NCBI RefSeq assembly: GCF_024714495.1
Contig: NZ_JAMZMJ010000001.1
Location: 1,240,001 to 1,304,000 of the forward strand
DNA from: Marinoscillum pacificum
GTDB taxonomy: Bacteria > Bacteroidota > Bacteroidia > Cytophagales > Cyclobacteriaceae
Direction: 5' to 3'
Length of the DNA stretch: 64,000 nucleotides
Below are positions 35,602 through 45,319 of this stretch, piece after piece. Every line of letters starts with the position of its first letter. Position 1 is the stretch's first letter. The position numbers were made by a program, and so were the translations under genes. The notes below the pieces were generated by a model. That model was not told the origin of the DNA, searched no databases, and was given only the letters and a program-made list of their open reading frames with translations.

Positions 35602-37200
35602 ATGACTAAGCAACTCCTTTTTATTTCCCTTTGTTTCATCTCATTTTTTGGACATACTCAGGACTCTTTGTTTGTTGATCTATCGTCTCCATATGGCTCC
35701 ATCAGAACCCATTTATTCTATTTGCAAGACGAACACTATGACGAAATCAAAGCTGCACAACCGTTTATCCAATCTGGTGTGTCCGAAGAGTTAGCCATTA
35801 AAACGGCAATTCAATTGAAACAGGCCTGGGATGGTGAAGGCACTTATATCACGATGGAGACTATTCCTAAAGATCCGAATTATCGTGATTCCATAAGAAA
35901 CCGAAATCAATATATCATCAATGAACACCATCCGGCCATTTTGCTTGTCAAACAAAATGACCAATGGATTTATGCCAAATCATCCTTTGCTGCGATTGAA
36001 GATTTTCATGACGAAATCTTCCCATTTGGGACAGACAAACTCCTACAGCTACTACCGAAAATAGGTACCAGAAAAATCATGGGTCTGTACCTGTACCAAT
36101 ATATTGGAATCTTGATTTTAACTCTTTTGAGTGTATTGATTCATAAGGTATTCTCGGTACTCTTTGAAGAGATCATCACCCGATTACTCATGAAAGCGGG
36201 ATATGAAAAGCTGGCTGATCACTTCATGATGCCCGTAGCTAGACCAATAAGTCTGTTTGTTGTAATTCTACTTTTAAGGATTTTCCTTCCGGTACTTCAG
36301 CTACCCCCTGATACCTCACATTGGGTAATGTTAATCTTAAAGGCATTATTACCATTGTTTGGTACAATCGTATTCTACAGACTGGTAGATATTCTATCAA
36401 TGTACCTGGAACATTTGGCAAAGAAAACTGAAAGTACTTTAGACGATCAGCTAGTTCCACTTCTTCGTAAAACACTCAAGACATTTGTGGTTGGAGTTGG
36501 TACCTTGTTCATTTTGGAGAATCTCGATATTCCAATTATTCCTTTGCTAACAGGATTATCCATCGGAGGTTTGGCATTTGCTTTAGCGGCTCAGGATACC
36601 ATCAAGAACTTCTTTGGATCATTGATGATCTTCATTGATAGACCATTCCAAATAGGCGATTGGATTACATCCGGAGACATAGATGGCTCTGTAGAAGAAG
36701 TTGGCTTTAGATCTTCCAGAATCAGAACGTTCCGAAACTCATTGATGTATGTGCCAAATGGAAAGCTTGCAGATAGTGTGATTGACAACCATGGCATGCG
36801 TCAGTACCGACGATTCTACACGCAAATCGCTGTAACCTATGATACTCCGCCAGAACTGATCAATACATTTGTAGAAGGTCTTCGTAAAATCGTAGAGACA
36901 CATCCTGATACACGTAAAGACTATTACAATGTGTATTTCAATGACATGGCTGCATTTTCACTAAACATCATGTTCTATATTTTCTTTGAAGTGCCAGATT
37001 GGGGAGCAGAATTGAAAGCAAGACATGAAGTGTTAATGCAGATTCTGAAATTAGGAAACGAACTAGGTGTAAACTTCGCTTTCCCTACACAGACATTACA
37101 TATGGAAAATTTCCCTGGGCAGCAAAGTCTTTCTCCATCTTATACTTCACAGGATGAAGCCAATCAAAAAATGGCAGCATTCTTTGAAAATCAGAAATAA
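35602..37200 (+). CDS. MscS family mechanosensitive ion channel
   Basis: This 532-residue inner-membrane channel has a signal peptide (about 1-19), a periplasmic domain to about residue 160, four or five hydrophobic helices (about 165-340) and a cytoplasmic MscS domain. The pore-lining helix region contains LTGLSIGGLAFALAAQDTIK (about 314-333), followed by the beta-domain signature DRPFQIGDWI. It should open on membrane tension to release solutes during osmotic downshift. It is longer than E. coli MscS because of the N-terminal periplasmic extension. An oxidoreductase gene follows after 11 nt. Confidence 0.93.
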   Translation: MTKQLLFISLCFISFFGHTQDSLFVDLSSPYGSIRTHLFYLQDEHYDEIKAAQPFIQSGVSEELAIKTAIQLKQAWDGEGTYITMETIPKDPNYRDSIRNRNQYIINEHHPAILLVKQNDQWIYAKSSFAAIEDFHDEIFPFGTDKLLQLLPKIGTRKIMGLYLYQYIGILILTLLSVLIHKVFSVLFEEIITRLLMKAGYEKLADHFMMPVARPISLFVVILLLRIFLPVLQLPPDTSHWVMLILKALLPLFGTIVFYRLVDILSMYLEHLAKKTESTLDDQLVPLLRKTLKTFVVGVGTLFILENLDIPIIPLLTGLSIGGLAFALAAQDTIKNFFGSLMIFIDRPFQIGDWITSGDIDGSVEEVGFRSSRIRTFRNSLMYVPNGKLADSVIDNHGMRQYRRFYTQIAVTYDTPPELINTFVEGLRKIVETHPDTRKDYYNVYFNDMAAFSLNIMFYIFFEVPDWGAELKARHEVLMQILKLGNELGVNFAFPTQTLHMENFPGQQSLSPSYTSQDEANQKMAAFFENQK

Positions 37201-37211
37201 AACAAACCAGC

Positions 37212-38234
37212 ATGAAGGCATATACATTAGTCAAAAACGGTAAAGCGGAAGAAGCTTTTAAATTGGAAGAAAAGCCAACTCCAACTCCAGGAGCTGGAGA
37301 AGTCTTAATAGAGTCGGAAGGATTCGGCCTCAACTTTGCGGACGTCATGGCTCGGCTGGGTATCTACAAAGAGTGTCCGCCATTGCCTACTGTCATTGGA
37401 TATGAAAATGTCGGCAAAGTAAAAGCTCTTGGTGAAGGGGTTACAGGTCTAGAAATTGGTCAGCGAGTTTTAGCTTTCACGAGATTTGGTGGATATGCGG
37501 ATCATATCATTACTCCGGATATAGCTGTCACTCCTATTCCCGAAAGCTTGAGTATTGGAGAAGCAACGGCGTTAGCAACACAATACATGACCGCCTATTA
37601 CGCGGTTGAGGAATGCTTGAGCTTGTTTGAAGGTGATCAGGCATTGGTTCATGCTGCCGCAGGTGGTGTGGGAACAGCATTGATTCAAATTCTAAAACAC
37701 AAAGGAGTTACTGTATTTGGAACAGCTGGATCAGAAGAAAAACTAGGGTATTTAAGAAGTCTTGGTGTTGATTACCCAATCAATTATCGACAAGTGGATT
37801 ATCTCGAAGAGATCACCAAACTTGGCTTTCAGGGCAAACTAGATGCTACTTTCAATCCTATTGGTGGAGACTATGTAAAGAAAGACTTTGCCCTCTTAAA
37901 CTCTGGTGGTGGAGTAGTCATATTTGGCGCCTCTAAAATGACTGAAGCACGCGGCAACATCTTCAAAATGCTAAAAATGGTCTTTGGATTTGGATTCTGG
38001 AGTCCTATTAAACTGGTTACTTCATCTAGGTCTTTGATAGGCCTCAACATGCTAAAGATAGCAGATAATAAACCAAAAGCATTCCAAAGAGCACTAAAGG
38101 GAGTGGTAGAAATGTCTAACAAGGCAATCCTAAAACCGACGGTTGGCAAAGAGTTTGACCATACCCAACTAGCAGAAGCTCATGCCTTTTTAGAGAGCAG
38201 GCAATCCATTGGCAAAATTGCCATCAAGTGGTAA
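37212..38234 (+). CDS. Zinc-independent MDR oxidoreductase, quinone oxidoreductase/VAT-1-like
   Basis: This 340-residue medium-chain dehydrogenase/reductase has an N-terminal GroES-like domain (PTPTPGAGEVLIESEG) and a Rossmann domain with the cofactor loop HAAAGGVGTALIQILK (about 142-157). Zinc-ligand cysteines and histidines of alcohol dehydrogenases are absent, pointing to the quinone reductase branch. The LGIYKECPPLPTVIGYENVG segment and the C-terminal QSIGKIAIKW fit VAT-1-like members. It probably uses NADPH. The substrate is not evident. It is likely co-transcribed with the upstream channel gene. Confidence 0.9.
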   Translation: MKAYTLVKNGKAEEAFKLEEKPTPTPGAGEVLIESEGFGLNFADVMARLGIYKECPPLPTVIGYENVGKVKALGEGVTGLEIGQRVLAFTRFGGYADHIITPDIAVTPIPESLSIGEATALATQYMTAYYAVEECLSLFEGDQALVHAAAGGVGTALIQILKHKGVTVFGTAGSEEKLGYLRSLGVDYPINYRQVDYLEEITKLGFQGKLDATFNPIGGDYVKKDFALLNSGGGVVIFGASKMTEARGNIFKMLKMVFGFGFWSPIKLVTSSRSLIGLNMLKIADNKPKAFQRALKGVVEMSNKAILKPTVGKEFDHTQLAEAHAFLESRQSIGKIAIKW

Positions 38235-38243
38235 AAAAGGAAA

Positions 38244-38283
38244 TCGCCACCCTCACTGCTGCTACGACAGCTTTGGGTGGCGA
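38244..38283 (-). terminator. Terminator of the RND efflux operon
   Basis: A 9-bp stem, TCGCCACCC/GGGTGGCGA, with a 22-nt loop (containing its own short stem) is followed on the minus strand by TTTCCTTTTTT. It lies 29 nt beyond the outer-membrane factor stop. Confidence 0.7.
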
Positions 38284-38312
38284 CATAACCACTGTAGCCT
38301 AATCTATATAGG

Positions 38313-39749
38313 TTATTTTGATTCCCATCCTCCACCAAGTGCTCGGTAGATGTTTACATATGCATGCATCTGTAGCATCTTGGTTTCCACAAGATCAAAT
38401 CTTGACTCAAGTGCATCTCGCTGCGTTAATAATATTTCCATATAGTCAGCTCGCGCTGATTTGAAGAGGGTATTGGAAATATCTACTGACTCGGTCAAGG
38501 CTTGTACTTGTTGCTCTTTTAATTCATAACTATTCGCCAGGTTACCAATGCTTGCTAGTTGGTTTTGAACTTCCAAATACGCATTCAATATGGTACGCTC
38601 ATAGTTGTAAACTGCTTGTATCTGCTTTGCATTGGCATTCAAATAGGTCGCAGTAATTGCTTTTCTATTGATCAATGGACCAGCAATGTCACCAGCCAGT
38701 GAATACAAACATGACTCCGGTGTTTTCACCAAATACGTTGGATTGAAAGCTTGTAAGCCAATTCCTGCATTGATTCCCAATGATGGGTAGAAATTCGCTT
38801 TTGCAGATTTCACATCTAGCTTAGAAGCCATCAACTCCAGCTCCGCTTGTCTTATATCAGGACGGTTCTGCAACAATTGTGATGGAATACCTGAACTTAC
38901 GAGTGCAGGCACGAGGGTTCCAAAGTCTTCAGAAGATCTCTGAATTGGCTGAGGATATCTACCCAACAAGAAGTTGATCTTGTTTTCTGTTTCTATGATC
39001 AACTGTTGAATTTCGTACTGCAAACTCCTGGTACTCAACACCTGAGCTTCAAATCGCTTTACAGCCAATTCGGTTACTCTGGCAGATTGCTTTTGGTATT
39101 TCACAACCTCCAAAGCATCCTTTTGGATATCTATATTTTGTTGTACGATTGCCAATTGGTTATCCAATGCCAACAACTCATAGTAAGAGTTTGCGATCTC
39201 AGCGATCAAGTTGGTTACCACAAAGTTTTTACCATCAACCGATGACAAATACCTATTGTAAGCAGCTGCTTTTGCATTTCTCAACTTCTTCCAGATATCC
39301 ACTTCCCAGCTCGCATATGCACCTAGCATATAATCACCTAGAGGTTCCGGAAACTCTTTACCTGGTTCAATATCCGTTGTAGCCTCCAATGCACCATTTC
39401 TGGTGTATCTACCTACTTTATCAAACCCAGCACCTGCTCCTAAGCCAACAGAAGGAAGGTACTCCCCTTTCCTAGCCATTACTTCATTGCGAGAAATCTC
39501 GATCTCTTGAAGTGTGATGTTCAACTCCTGGTTGTTCATCAAAGCTGTATCAATCAGGGCAACCAGGTTTGGATCGGTAAAGTATTCCCTCCAATTCATT
39601 TGAGCAGAATTGGTGGTATCGGTTTCATCCTTGTATTGATCAGGAAGGTTTTTGCTTACCTCCTTTACTTGTAATTCCGGTGTACAGGAGTAGATAGCAA
39701 CGGTCATGGAGACCATTGCTAAACTTCTGTTTATATATTTTGTGATCAT
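38313..39749 (-). CDS. Outer membrane efflux lipoprotein (TolC/NodT family)
   Basis: This roughly 478-residue outer-membrane channel belongs to a tripartite RND pump. A lipobox-like AIYSC follows a hydrophobic segment, so Cys22 would be lipidated. The body has the two-fold TolC repeat, with long alpha-helical stretches and conserved NRPDIRQAELELMASKLDVK and YPSLGINAG. I chose the ATG at 39749 because it gives a compact signal peptide and sits 7 nt beyond the pump stop; an upstream in-frame ATG would overlap the pump gene. It ends in a terminator. Confidence 0.93.
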   Translation of the reverse strand: MITKYINRSLAMVSMTVAIYSCTPELQVKEVSKNLPDQYKDETDTTNSAQMNWREYFTDPNLVALIDTALMNNQELNITLQEIEISRNEVMARKGEYLPSVGLGAGAGFDKVGRYTRNGALEATTDIEPGKEFPEPLGDYMLGAYASWEVDIWKKLRNAKAAAYNRYLSSVDGKNFVVTNLIAEIANSYYELLALDNQLAIVQQNIDIQKDALEVVKYQKQSARVTELAVKRFEAQVLSTRSLQYEIQQLIIETENKINFLLGRYPQPIQRSSEDFGTLVPALVSSGIPSQLLQNRPDIRQAELELMASKLDVKSAKANFYPSLGINAGIGLQAFNPTYLVKTPESCLYSLAGDIAGPLINRKAITATYLNANAKQIQAVYNYERTILNAYLEVQNQLASIGNLANSYELKEQQVQALTESVDISNTLFKSARADYMEILLTQRDALESRFDLVETKMLQMHAYVNIYRALGGGWESK

Positions 39750-39756
39750 TTGTCTT

Positions 39757-42700
39757 CTATTTAGTGTCATCATCATGAGATTCAGAGCCTTTTTTAGCTC
39801 GTTCTTCTATCCATTTATCATGGTCTACGACATGCTGTACATATTCTTCAGAAAGTGGAGAATCGTGTTCGTCCTTAATCAGACTCTTACCTTCTACCAT
39901 GTTTCCAAAGATGTAATACAGACCAGGAATCACGAGTACCCCGAATACAGTACCCAAAATCATTCCTCCCATAGCTGACGATCCAATCGTTTTGTTACCA
40001 ACAGCTCCAGCACCGTGTGAGATTACCAAAGGAATCAGACCAGCGATGAACGCAAATGAAGTCATCAAAATTGGTCTGAAACGTACCTTAGCCCCTTCAA
40101 TGGCCGCTTCTAGAACGGTAGCTCCTTCACGGTGCTTCTGCACGGCAAATTCCACAATTAGGACGGCGTTTTTACCCAATAGACCTACGAGCATAATCAA
40201 ACCGACCTGAGCGTAAACGTCATTGGCAAGTCCCATCATTTTCAACATCGCAAACGATCCGAAAATACCCACCGGTAACGAAAGGATTACAGCAAGTGGA
40301 AGCAAGAAGCTCTCATACTGTCCTGCCAATACCAGGTAAACGAAGATGATTACAATTATGAAGATGTATAATGCCTCGTTTCCTCTACGTGATTGGTCAT
40401 AAGACAAATCCTCAAATGCAATATCATATCCTCTTGGCAACGTATTCGCTGCAACTTCACGAATTGCTTCAATCGCATCACCGGTGGTATAACCTTTAGC
40501 CGGAAGTCCACGAATAGAGGCTGAGTTATACAAGTTGAATCGTGTAATCTCGTTAGGTCCCTGGCGTTTCACCAACTTCATGAAGGATGAATAAGGAACC
40601 ATTTCTCCATGTTCGTTTTTCACGAAGTACTCATCCAAATCAGATGGATACCTTCTATAATCAGGGTGACCCTGTACGTGAACCTTAAAGAATCTACCAA
40701 AACGAATAAATCCCTGCTCATAAGTTGAACCGATCAAAATGTTAAGGTTCTCCATTGCTTTATCAATAGTAACTCCTTTTTGCATGGCGATCTTGTTATC
40801 AATGATCATCTCATACTGGGGATAATTCGCAGCAAAGAAGGTGAACAAACCAGTGATCTCAGGACGTTCTTTCAAAGCATCCATGAACAAAGTATTGATT
40901 CTATCAAACTCCTGATAATCAGTAGAGTTCGTCTTATCCAACATACGCATAGAGAAACCACCTGATGTACCGAAACCTGGAACTGCCGGTGGCTCGAAAA
41001 ACTCGATAATTGCACCTAAGTTTCTTGTCTCTTCTTCCAGCTCTTCCATAATCTCCGTTACAGAGTGCTCACGTTCTGACCAGTTTTTCAAGTTGATCAA
41101 ACAAGTACCGGCGTTGGATCCACGACCTTCAGTCATGATCTCATAACCGGCTAGTGCGGATACTGACTCGATACCATCTATCTCTTCAGCAATCTCCTGC
41201 AATTGGTGCGCTACCAAGTTGGTACGCTCTAGTGTTGCTCCCGGAGGTGTTTGAATAATTGCATAAATGGTACCTTGATCTTCATTAGGAATGAATCCAG
41301 AAGAAACGGAGTTATTTTCAATGTAAATACCCACTGCGAAAGCAGCAATTACTCCCCAGGTTACCACCTTTCGATTAACTATTTTCTTCAAGATGCCTAC
41401 ATAACCTCCAGTCATCTTTTCAAAACCACTGTTGAAGCTATCCAACATTTTAGTCAATACATTGCGCTTCTTCTCTTTACCATGATTGTTTTTCAACAAC
41501 ATCGCACAAAGTACTGGAGTCAACGTCAAGGCTACTACCGCAGAAAGGATAATGGAACTAGCCATCGTGATACCAAACTGCCTATAGAATGCTCCCACAG
41601 GACCAGGCATGAACGTGATTGGTAAGAACACCGACACCATTACCAGTGTAATTGCGATGATCGCACCACTAATCTCTCCCATTACTTCTCTTACAGCATT
41701 GTAAGGAGATAAATTCTTCTCTTCCATCTTAGCGTGGACTGCTTCCACCACCACAATGGCATCATCGACCACAATACCAATTGCTAGTACCAATGCGAAC
41801 AATGTGATCAAGTTGATCGACAATCCAAACATCTGAATCACGAAGAAGGCACCAATCAACGATACCGGTACAGCAATAATTGGAATCAATGTAGATCTCC
41901 AGTCACCCAGGAACACAAATACCACAAGAGCCACAAGTATGAAAGCATCTCGTAACGTGTGAATTACCTGCTCAATAGATGCATCTAAGAAATTAGAAAC
42001 GTCATAACTGATTTTATAATCCATTCCCGGAGGGAATAACTCTTTCATTTCCTCCAGCTGTGATTTCACATCCGCAATTACATCCGACGCATTACTTCCT
42101 ACAGTTTGCTTCAAGACAATGGAAGCTGATGGATAACCATCCAAATTCGAGTAAATATCGAAGAACTCACTTCCTAACTCTACTTCTGCAATGTCACGGA
42201 GATAGATGATCTCACCTTCTTCGTTTGCACGAACAATGATCTGTTCATATTGCTCTGGTTTGTTGTATCTACCTTGATACGTCAATACATACTCTAAAGA
42301 CTGTGCGTCTTTACTATCTGCTCTACCAAGTCGACCAGGTCTTGCAATGATACTTTGCTCCATCATCGCCTCTACTGCCTCTTCTGCCGAGATCTTATAA
42401 GCTCTCATTCGGTCTGGCTTTAACCAAACCCTCATTGCAAACTGACGGCTACCAAGAATCTGAGCTCTCGCGATACCATTAATCCGCTGAATCTCAGGGA
42501 TCATGTTGACGTTGGCATAATTGTACAAGAACTTTTCGTCATCCTCCTTATTGGTACTGTAGAGATTGACATACATCAACATACTCGGCTGAATTGGTGT
42601 GATGATTACCCCTTCTCTCTGAACCAGAGGAGGGAGTAATGGCAGTACCTGGTCAACCCTCGTTTTTACCATTACTACTGCCTGGTTCGGATCCGTACCA

Positions 42701-42990
42701 GGTTCAAATATCACCCTTATGGTTGCTTCACCCGCACTAGTAGCATCAGAAGAAATGTAACGCATGCCCTGCACACCGTTGATTGCCTGCTCAAGCGGAA
42801 TCAATGTAGAGTTTACCAATACCTCAGCACTCGATCCAGGGAATGCGATGAATATGTTCACCGTAGTTGGAGCAATCTGAGGAAACTGTGAAATCGGTAA
42901 TGTCTTGATCGCTAACACCCCTGTAAACAAGAGCACGATCGATATGATGATGGCCAAAACCGGCCGATGTATTATTCTACTAAAAAACAT
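39757..42990 (-). CDS. RND efflux pump inner-membrane transporter (HAE1/AcrB family)
   Basis: This 1077-residue pump exports hydrophobic compounds using the proton gradient. The first helix (about 9-28) is followed by the large periplasmic loop. The central helices contain the proton-relay acids in ALVLAIGIVVDDAIVVVEAV (about 395-414) and a second helical set near 865-1030. The LPISQFPQIAPTTV opening and FIPNEDQGTIYAIIQTPPGA are classic HAE1 segments. The charged C-terminal tail is longer than in E. coli AcrB. It lies 26 nt after the adaptor gene. Confidence 0.96.
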   Translation of the reverse strand: MFFSRIIHRPVLAIIISIVLLFTGVLAIKTLPISQFPQIAPTTVNIFIAFPGSSAEVLVNSTLIPLEQAINGVQGMRYISSDATSAGEATIRVIFEPGTDPNQAVVMVKTRVDQVLPLLPPLVQREGVIITPIQPSMLMYVNLYSTNKEDDEKFLYNYANVNMIPEIQRINGIARAQILGSRQFAMRVWLKPDRMRAYKISAEEAVEAMMEQSIIARPGRLGRADSKDAQSLEYVLTYQGRYNKPEQYEQIIVRANEEGEIIYLRDIAEVELGSEFFDIYSNLDGYPSASIVLKQTVGSNASDVIADVKSQLEEMKELFPPGMDYKISYDVSNFLDASIEQVIHTLRDAFILVALVVFVFLGDWRSTLIPIIAVPVSLIGAFFVIQMFGLSINLITLFALVLAIGIVVDDAIVVVEAVHAKMEEKNLSPYNAVREVMGEISGAIIAITLVMVSVFLPITFMPGPVGAFYRQFGITMASSIILSAVVALTLTPVLCAMLLKNNHGKEKKRNVLTKMLDSFNSGFEKMTGGYVGILKKIVNRKVVTWGVIAAFAVGIYIENNSVSSGFIPNEDQGTIYAIIQTPPGATLERTNLVAHQLQEIAEEIDGIESVSALAGYEIMTEGRGSNAGTCLINLKNWSEREHSVTEIMEELEEETRNLGAIIEFFEPPAVPGFGTSGGFSMRMLDKTNSTDYQEFDRINTLFMDALKERPEITGLFTFFAANYPQYEMIIDNKIAMQKGVTIDKAMENLNILIGSTYEQGFIRFGRFFKVHVQGHPDYRRYPSDLDEYFVKNEHGEMVPYSSFMKLVKRQGPNEITRFNLYNSASIRGLPAKGYTTGDAIEAIREVAANTLPRGYDIAFEDLSYDQSRRGNEALYIFIIVIIFVYLVLAGQYESFLLPLAVILSLPVGIFGSFAMLKMMGLANDVYAQVGLIMLVGLLGKNAVLIVEFAVQKHREGATVLEAAIEGAKVRFRPILMTSFAFIAGLIPLVISHGAGAVGNKTIGSSAMGGMILGTVFGVLVIPGLYYIFGNMVEGKSLIKDEHDSPLSEEYVQHVVDHDKWIEERAKKGSESHDDDTK

Positions 42991-43016
42991 TGTATCGTTA
43001 GTTAAAGGATAATGAA

Positions 43017-44099
43017 TTATTCAGAGTACAATTCAAGCTCGTTAAGCACTTTGGCAGGATCTTGAAAATCATAACTGATTTTATCACCATCACGTACCTT
43101 TCTCAAACCCTCTAAAACGATTCTGTCTGATTCTTCCAATCCAGCTTTCACTTCGTACAAGTGAGGTAGTTCCGCACCTACCACGATTTGCTTAGAATGA
43201 ATCACATTGTCATCATCGATGACGAATACATATTTTTTATCAAGTATTTCAAATGTTGATTTCTGTGGGATCAACAATGACCCGTTCAATGGAGCACTTA
43301 CTAGCACATTACCAGTCTCACCATGTCTCAATAGACCTTTTGGATTAGGGAATGTTGCTCTGAAAGCGATGTTACCTGTTTCGTTGTTGAAGTCAGCCTC
43401 AATGGTATTTACCTCACCTTCATAAGCGAAGATCTTATCGTTTGCCAATCTCAATTGTACTTTCAATGCTGTATCAGCATTGATTTTGATCTTGTAATCT
43501 AGATATTCAGCCTCTGGCACGTTGAAATAAACCCACATTTCATGGTTATCAGAAAGTGTAGTTAACAACTCCCCTTCTTCAACCAAACTTCCCAATCTTA
43601 CATGGAAATGATCCATGATACCATCAAATGGAGCTCTAACTTGTGTAAAATCTAAATGAACTTGAGCAAGGGCTAATTCAGCTTTTGCTTTATCCAATTT
43701 TGCTTTTGCTAGCGCAAGCTCATTAGGAGCCACCACATTGCGCTCAGCAAGGTTTTTCGTGTTTTGGTATTCAATCTCAGCAAAATTTGCTTCGGCCTCA
43801 GACCTTTTCAATTCTGCTTGATACAATCTTGGCATGATTTGGAACATCAGCTGTCCCTTTTTCACAAACTGACCTTCATCAACGAAGATCTTTTCTAGAT
43901 AACCTCTTTCCAAAGCTCTCAATTCAATGTGCTGAACAGAGTGAATCTGACACACATAGTTTCTTTGGGTAAGCGTATCTCTCTTGATAGGACTTGTAGC
44001 AAGGTATTTAACTTCGTGTTCTACGTGCTCCTTATGCGATTCACAGCTTGAGAAGATAATCATGGCGCACAAGCTTGTGAGCATCAATATTTTGTTCAT
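43017..44099 (-). CDS. RND efflux periplasmic adaptor (membrane fusion protein), lipoprotein
   Basis: This 360-residue adaptor connects the RND pump to the outer-membrane factor. The signal peptide ends in a lipobox, IFSSC (Cys19). The order is barrel-sandwich (VDEGQFVKKGQLMFQI), an alpha-helical hairpin (about 95-150, rich in AKAKLDKAKAELALA), the sandwich return (RAPFDGIMDHF) and a beta-barrel/C-terminal domain with IPQKSTFEILDKKYVFVI. It is the first gene of the three-gene efflux operon. No TetR- or MarR-type regulator is adjacent. Confidence 0.95.
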   Translation of the reverse strand: MNKILMLTSLCAMIIFSSCESHKEHVEHEVKYLATSPIKRDTLTQRNYVCQIHSVQHIELRALERGYLEKIFVDEGQFVKKGQLMFQIMPRLYQAELKRSEAEANFAEIEYQNTKNLAERNVVAPNELALAKAKLDKAKAELALAQVHLDFTQVRAPFDGIMDHFHVRLGSLVEEGELLTTLSDNHEMWVYFNVPEAEYLDYKIKINADTALKVQLRLANDKIFAYEGEVNTIEADFNNETGNIAFRATFPNPKGLLRHGETGNVLVSAPLNGSLLIPQKSTFEILDKKYVFVIDDDNVIHSKQIVVGAELPHLYEVKAGLEESDRIVLEGLRKVRDGDKISYDFQDPAKVLNELELYSE

Positions 44100-44216
44100 A
44101 ATGTACTGATAAGTTTACAGTTGGTTATACTTCTTTTTTGGCACTTCCCTTCTTTCACTGTTTATTGGGAAGCGATAAATAAATTTTAGTAGCAATGTGG
44201 AGTTCTAAAGCTGTAG

Positions 44217-44537
44217 CTAAGGAGAGTTATTGGAGATTGAACTCTTCCAGATAGGTCGTCTGCACCTATCAGTGCTCCAAATCATAAAAGAAATAGTTAC
44301 TTGTTGGACTATCTGTTCGTTATCTGTGTATGTAGTTACTGAACTGATCAGAAGTGTAGAAACAACCAACACATTAATCAATGTTAGCACCTCTATTGCC
44401 AGCGAACATTCAGCTAATTCGAAAAGGACTCCATCAGATAGCACTACGACCAATAGACTGAGCAACAACACTGAAGCAATAATGCTGTAGGTATAGTTTA
44501 TTCTGGTACGTTGCAGGTATCTTGTCTTGATATACAT
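44217..44537 (-). CDS. Possible small membrane protein, 106 residues
   Basis: A reading frame with two hydrophobic stretches (about residues 18-36 and 47-66) could encode a small inner-membrane protein. The C-terminal tail (STDRCRRPIWKSSISNNSP) shows no recognisable motif. An opposing frame on the plus strand is less protein-like. There is no homologue I recognise and no clear promoter. It may be spurious. Confidence 0.35.
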   Translation of the reverse strand: MYIKTRYLQRTRINYTYSIIASVLLLSLLVVVLSDGVLFELAECSLAIEVLTLINVLVVSTLLISSVTTYTDNEQIVQQVTISFMIWSTDRCRRPIWKSSISNNSP

Positions 44538-44673
44538 TCAGTTTTTACAATCTACACTGCGATATTAGAGGCCAATTCTGGATAGAATCTGGAGGAGCAA
44601 TTATCAATGACAAAAAATGGATGAGCCGGATTATTCTTCGATGAACATGAATTCTCTGCTCATGAAAATCCTC

Positions 44674-45114
44674 TTATCTACAACTTACAGAAACTTTATT
44701 CTCAAAATCTGAACCTGTCCCAAACCAGGAACTTGGTAAAGAGGATCTAAAGTCAAAATCCAAGGTTCCAAAAAAAGCATTTTCCGGGATACAACGTAAA
44801 TAGGCTATATACTCAAATTCAATTTTATTGGGTTGGTTATTCTCCCTGAAACAATGATAATCATCTTCCTTTGACCAAACTCCACAATCCAAAATCACTG
44901 AATCTGGAGGTTCATTGGATTCCAATATATACAGACTAGTTCCTTTGGCAGATCCTTTTATAGTCAACTTGAAAAGGGAACTATCTTCACATCCAAGACT
45001 GGATATTATTCTATCACAGGTAGATTCAGTTATTTTCACTTTTCTTATTCGCTCTTCTTTACAAGCCATTAAACTCAGAGCAAAAAACGGGATTATTATT
45101 AAATGTACTTTCAT
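44674..45114 (-). CDS. Hypothetical lipoprotein, 146 residues
   Basis: The N-terminus is a signal peptide with lipobox SLMAC (Cys18), so the mature protein should be anchored to a membrane on the periplasmic or outer face. The mature part contains six further cysteines spread through the chain (in STCDR, LGCEDS, LDCGVW, HCFREN, LRCIPE and VSCR), suggesting up to three disulfides. I do not recognise the fold. It is divergent from the blaI-like gene, and an AACTAA-N7-TTAGTT site lies about 65 nt upstream of its start, so shared regulation is possible. Confidence 0.75.
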   Translation of the reverse strand: MKVHLIIIPFFALSLMACKEERIRKVKITESTCDRIISSLGCEDSSLFKLTIKGSAKGTSLYILESNEPPDSVILDCGVWSKEDDYHCFRENNQPNKIEFEYIAYLRCIPENAFFGTLDFDFRSSLPSSWFGTGSDFENKVSVSCR

Positions 45115-45179
45115 GGTTGAGCATATGGGGATAAATGTTGATTGAATATAGTTATTTCCCCCAAAAAATCCTCACAACC

Positions 45180-45198
45180 AACTAACTATCAATTAGTT
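45180..45198. promoter_or_regulatory. BlaI-type operator site 1 (AACTAA-N7-TTAGTT)
   Basis: The inverted half-sites AACTAA (45180-45185) and TTAGTT (45193-45198) match the three downstream sites, but the spacer is 7 nt instead of 4. It lies closest to the divergent lipoprotein gene and may serve it. Confidence 0.55.
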
Positions 45199-45219
45199 AA
45201 AACCAATACCACCTCTATC

Positions 45220-45235
45220 AACTAAATATTTAGTT
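45220..45235. promoter_or_regulatory. BlaI-type operator site 2 (AACTAA-N4-TTAGTT)
   Basis: A perfect 16-bp palindrome lying just upstream of the -33 box of the predicted blaI-like promoter. Confidence 0.75.
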
Positions 45236-45242
45236 TAAATAA

Positions 45243-45274
45243 TTTGGAAAGATTAAACTAAGGACTTAGTTTTG
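45243..45274 (+). promoter_or_regulatory. Promoter of the blaI-like operon
   Basis: TTTG (45243-45246) and TAGTTTTG (45267-45274) are separated by 20 nt, a full match to the Bacteroidota TTTG/TAnnTTTG promoter. Transcription should start near 45281, giving a leader of about 150 nt. Operator site 3 covers the spacer and the -7 box, and site 4 covers the start point. Confidence 0.75.
45256..45271. promoter_or_regulatory. BlaI-type operator site 3 (AACTAA-N4-TTAGTT)
   Basis: The half-sites AACTAA and TTAGTT with a 4-nt spacer overlap the -7 element, so occupancy should block RNA polymerase. Confidence 0.75.
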
Positions 45275-45290
45275 AACTAACGATTTAGTT
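45275..45290. promoter_or_regulatory. BlaI-type operator site 4 (AACTAA-N4-TTAGTT)
   Basis: A fourth copy with a 4-nt spacer, 19 bp centre-to-centre from site 3 and lying over the predicted transcription start. Confidence 0.75.
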
Positions 45291-45319
45291 AAAGAGAGCT
45301 CGTTACTTTCTTTAACAAG

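Noticed and set aside
44230-44490. Plus-strand 86-codon frame
   Set aside because: It opposes a slightly more plausible minus-strand membrane-protein frame and shows low-complexity Ser/Thr/Asn composition without motifs.
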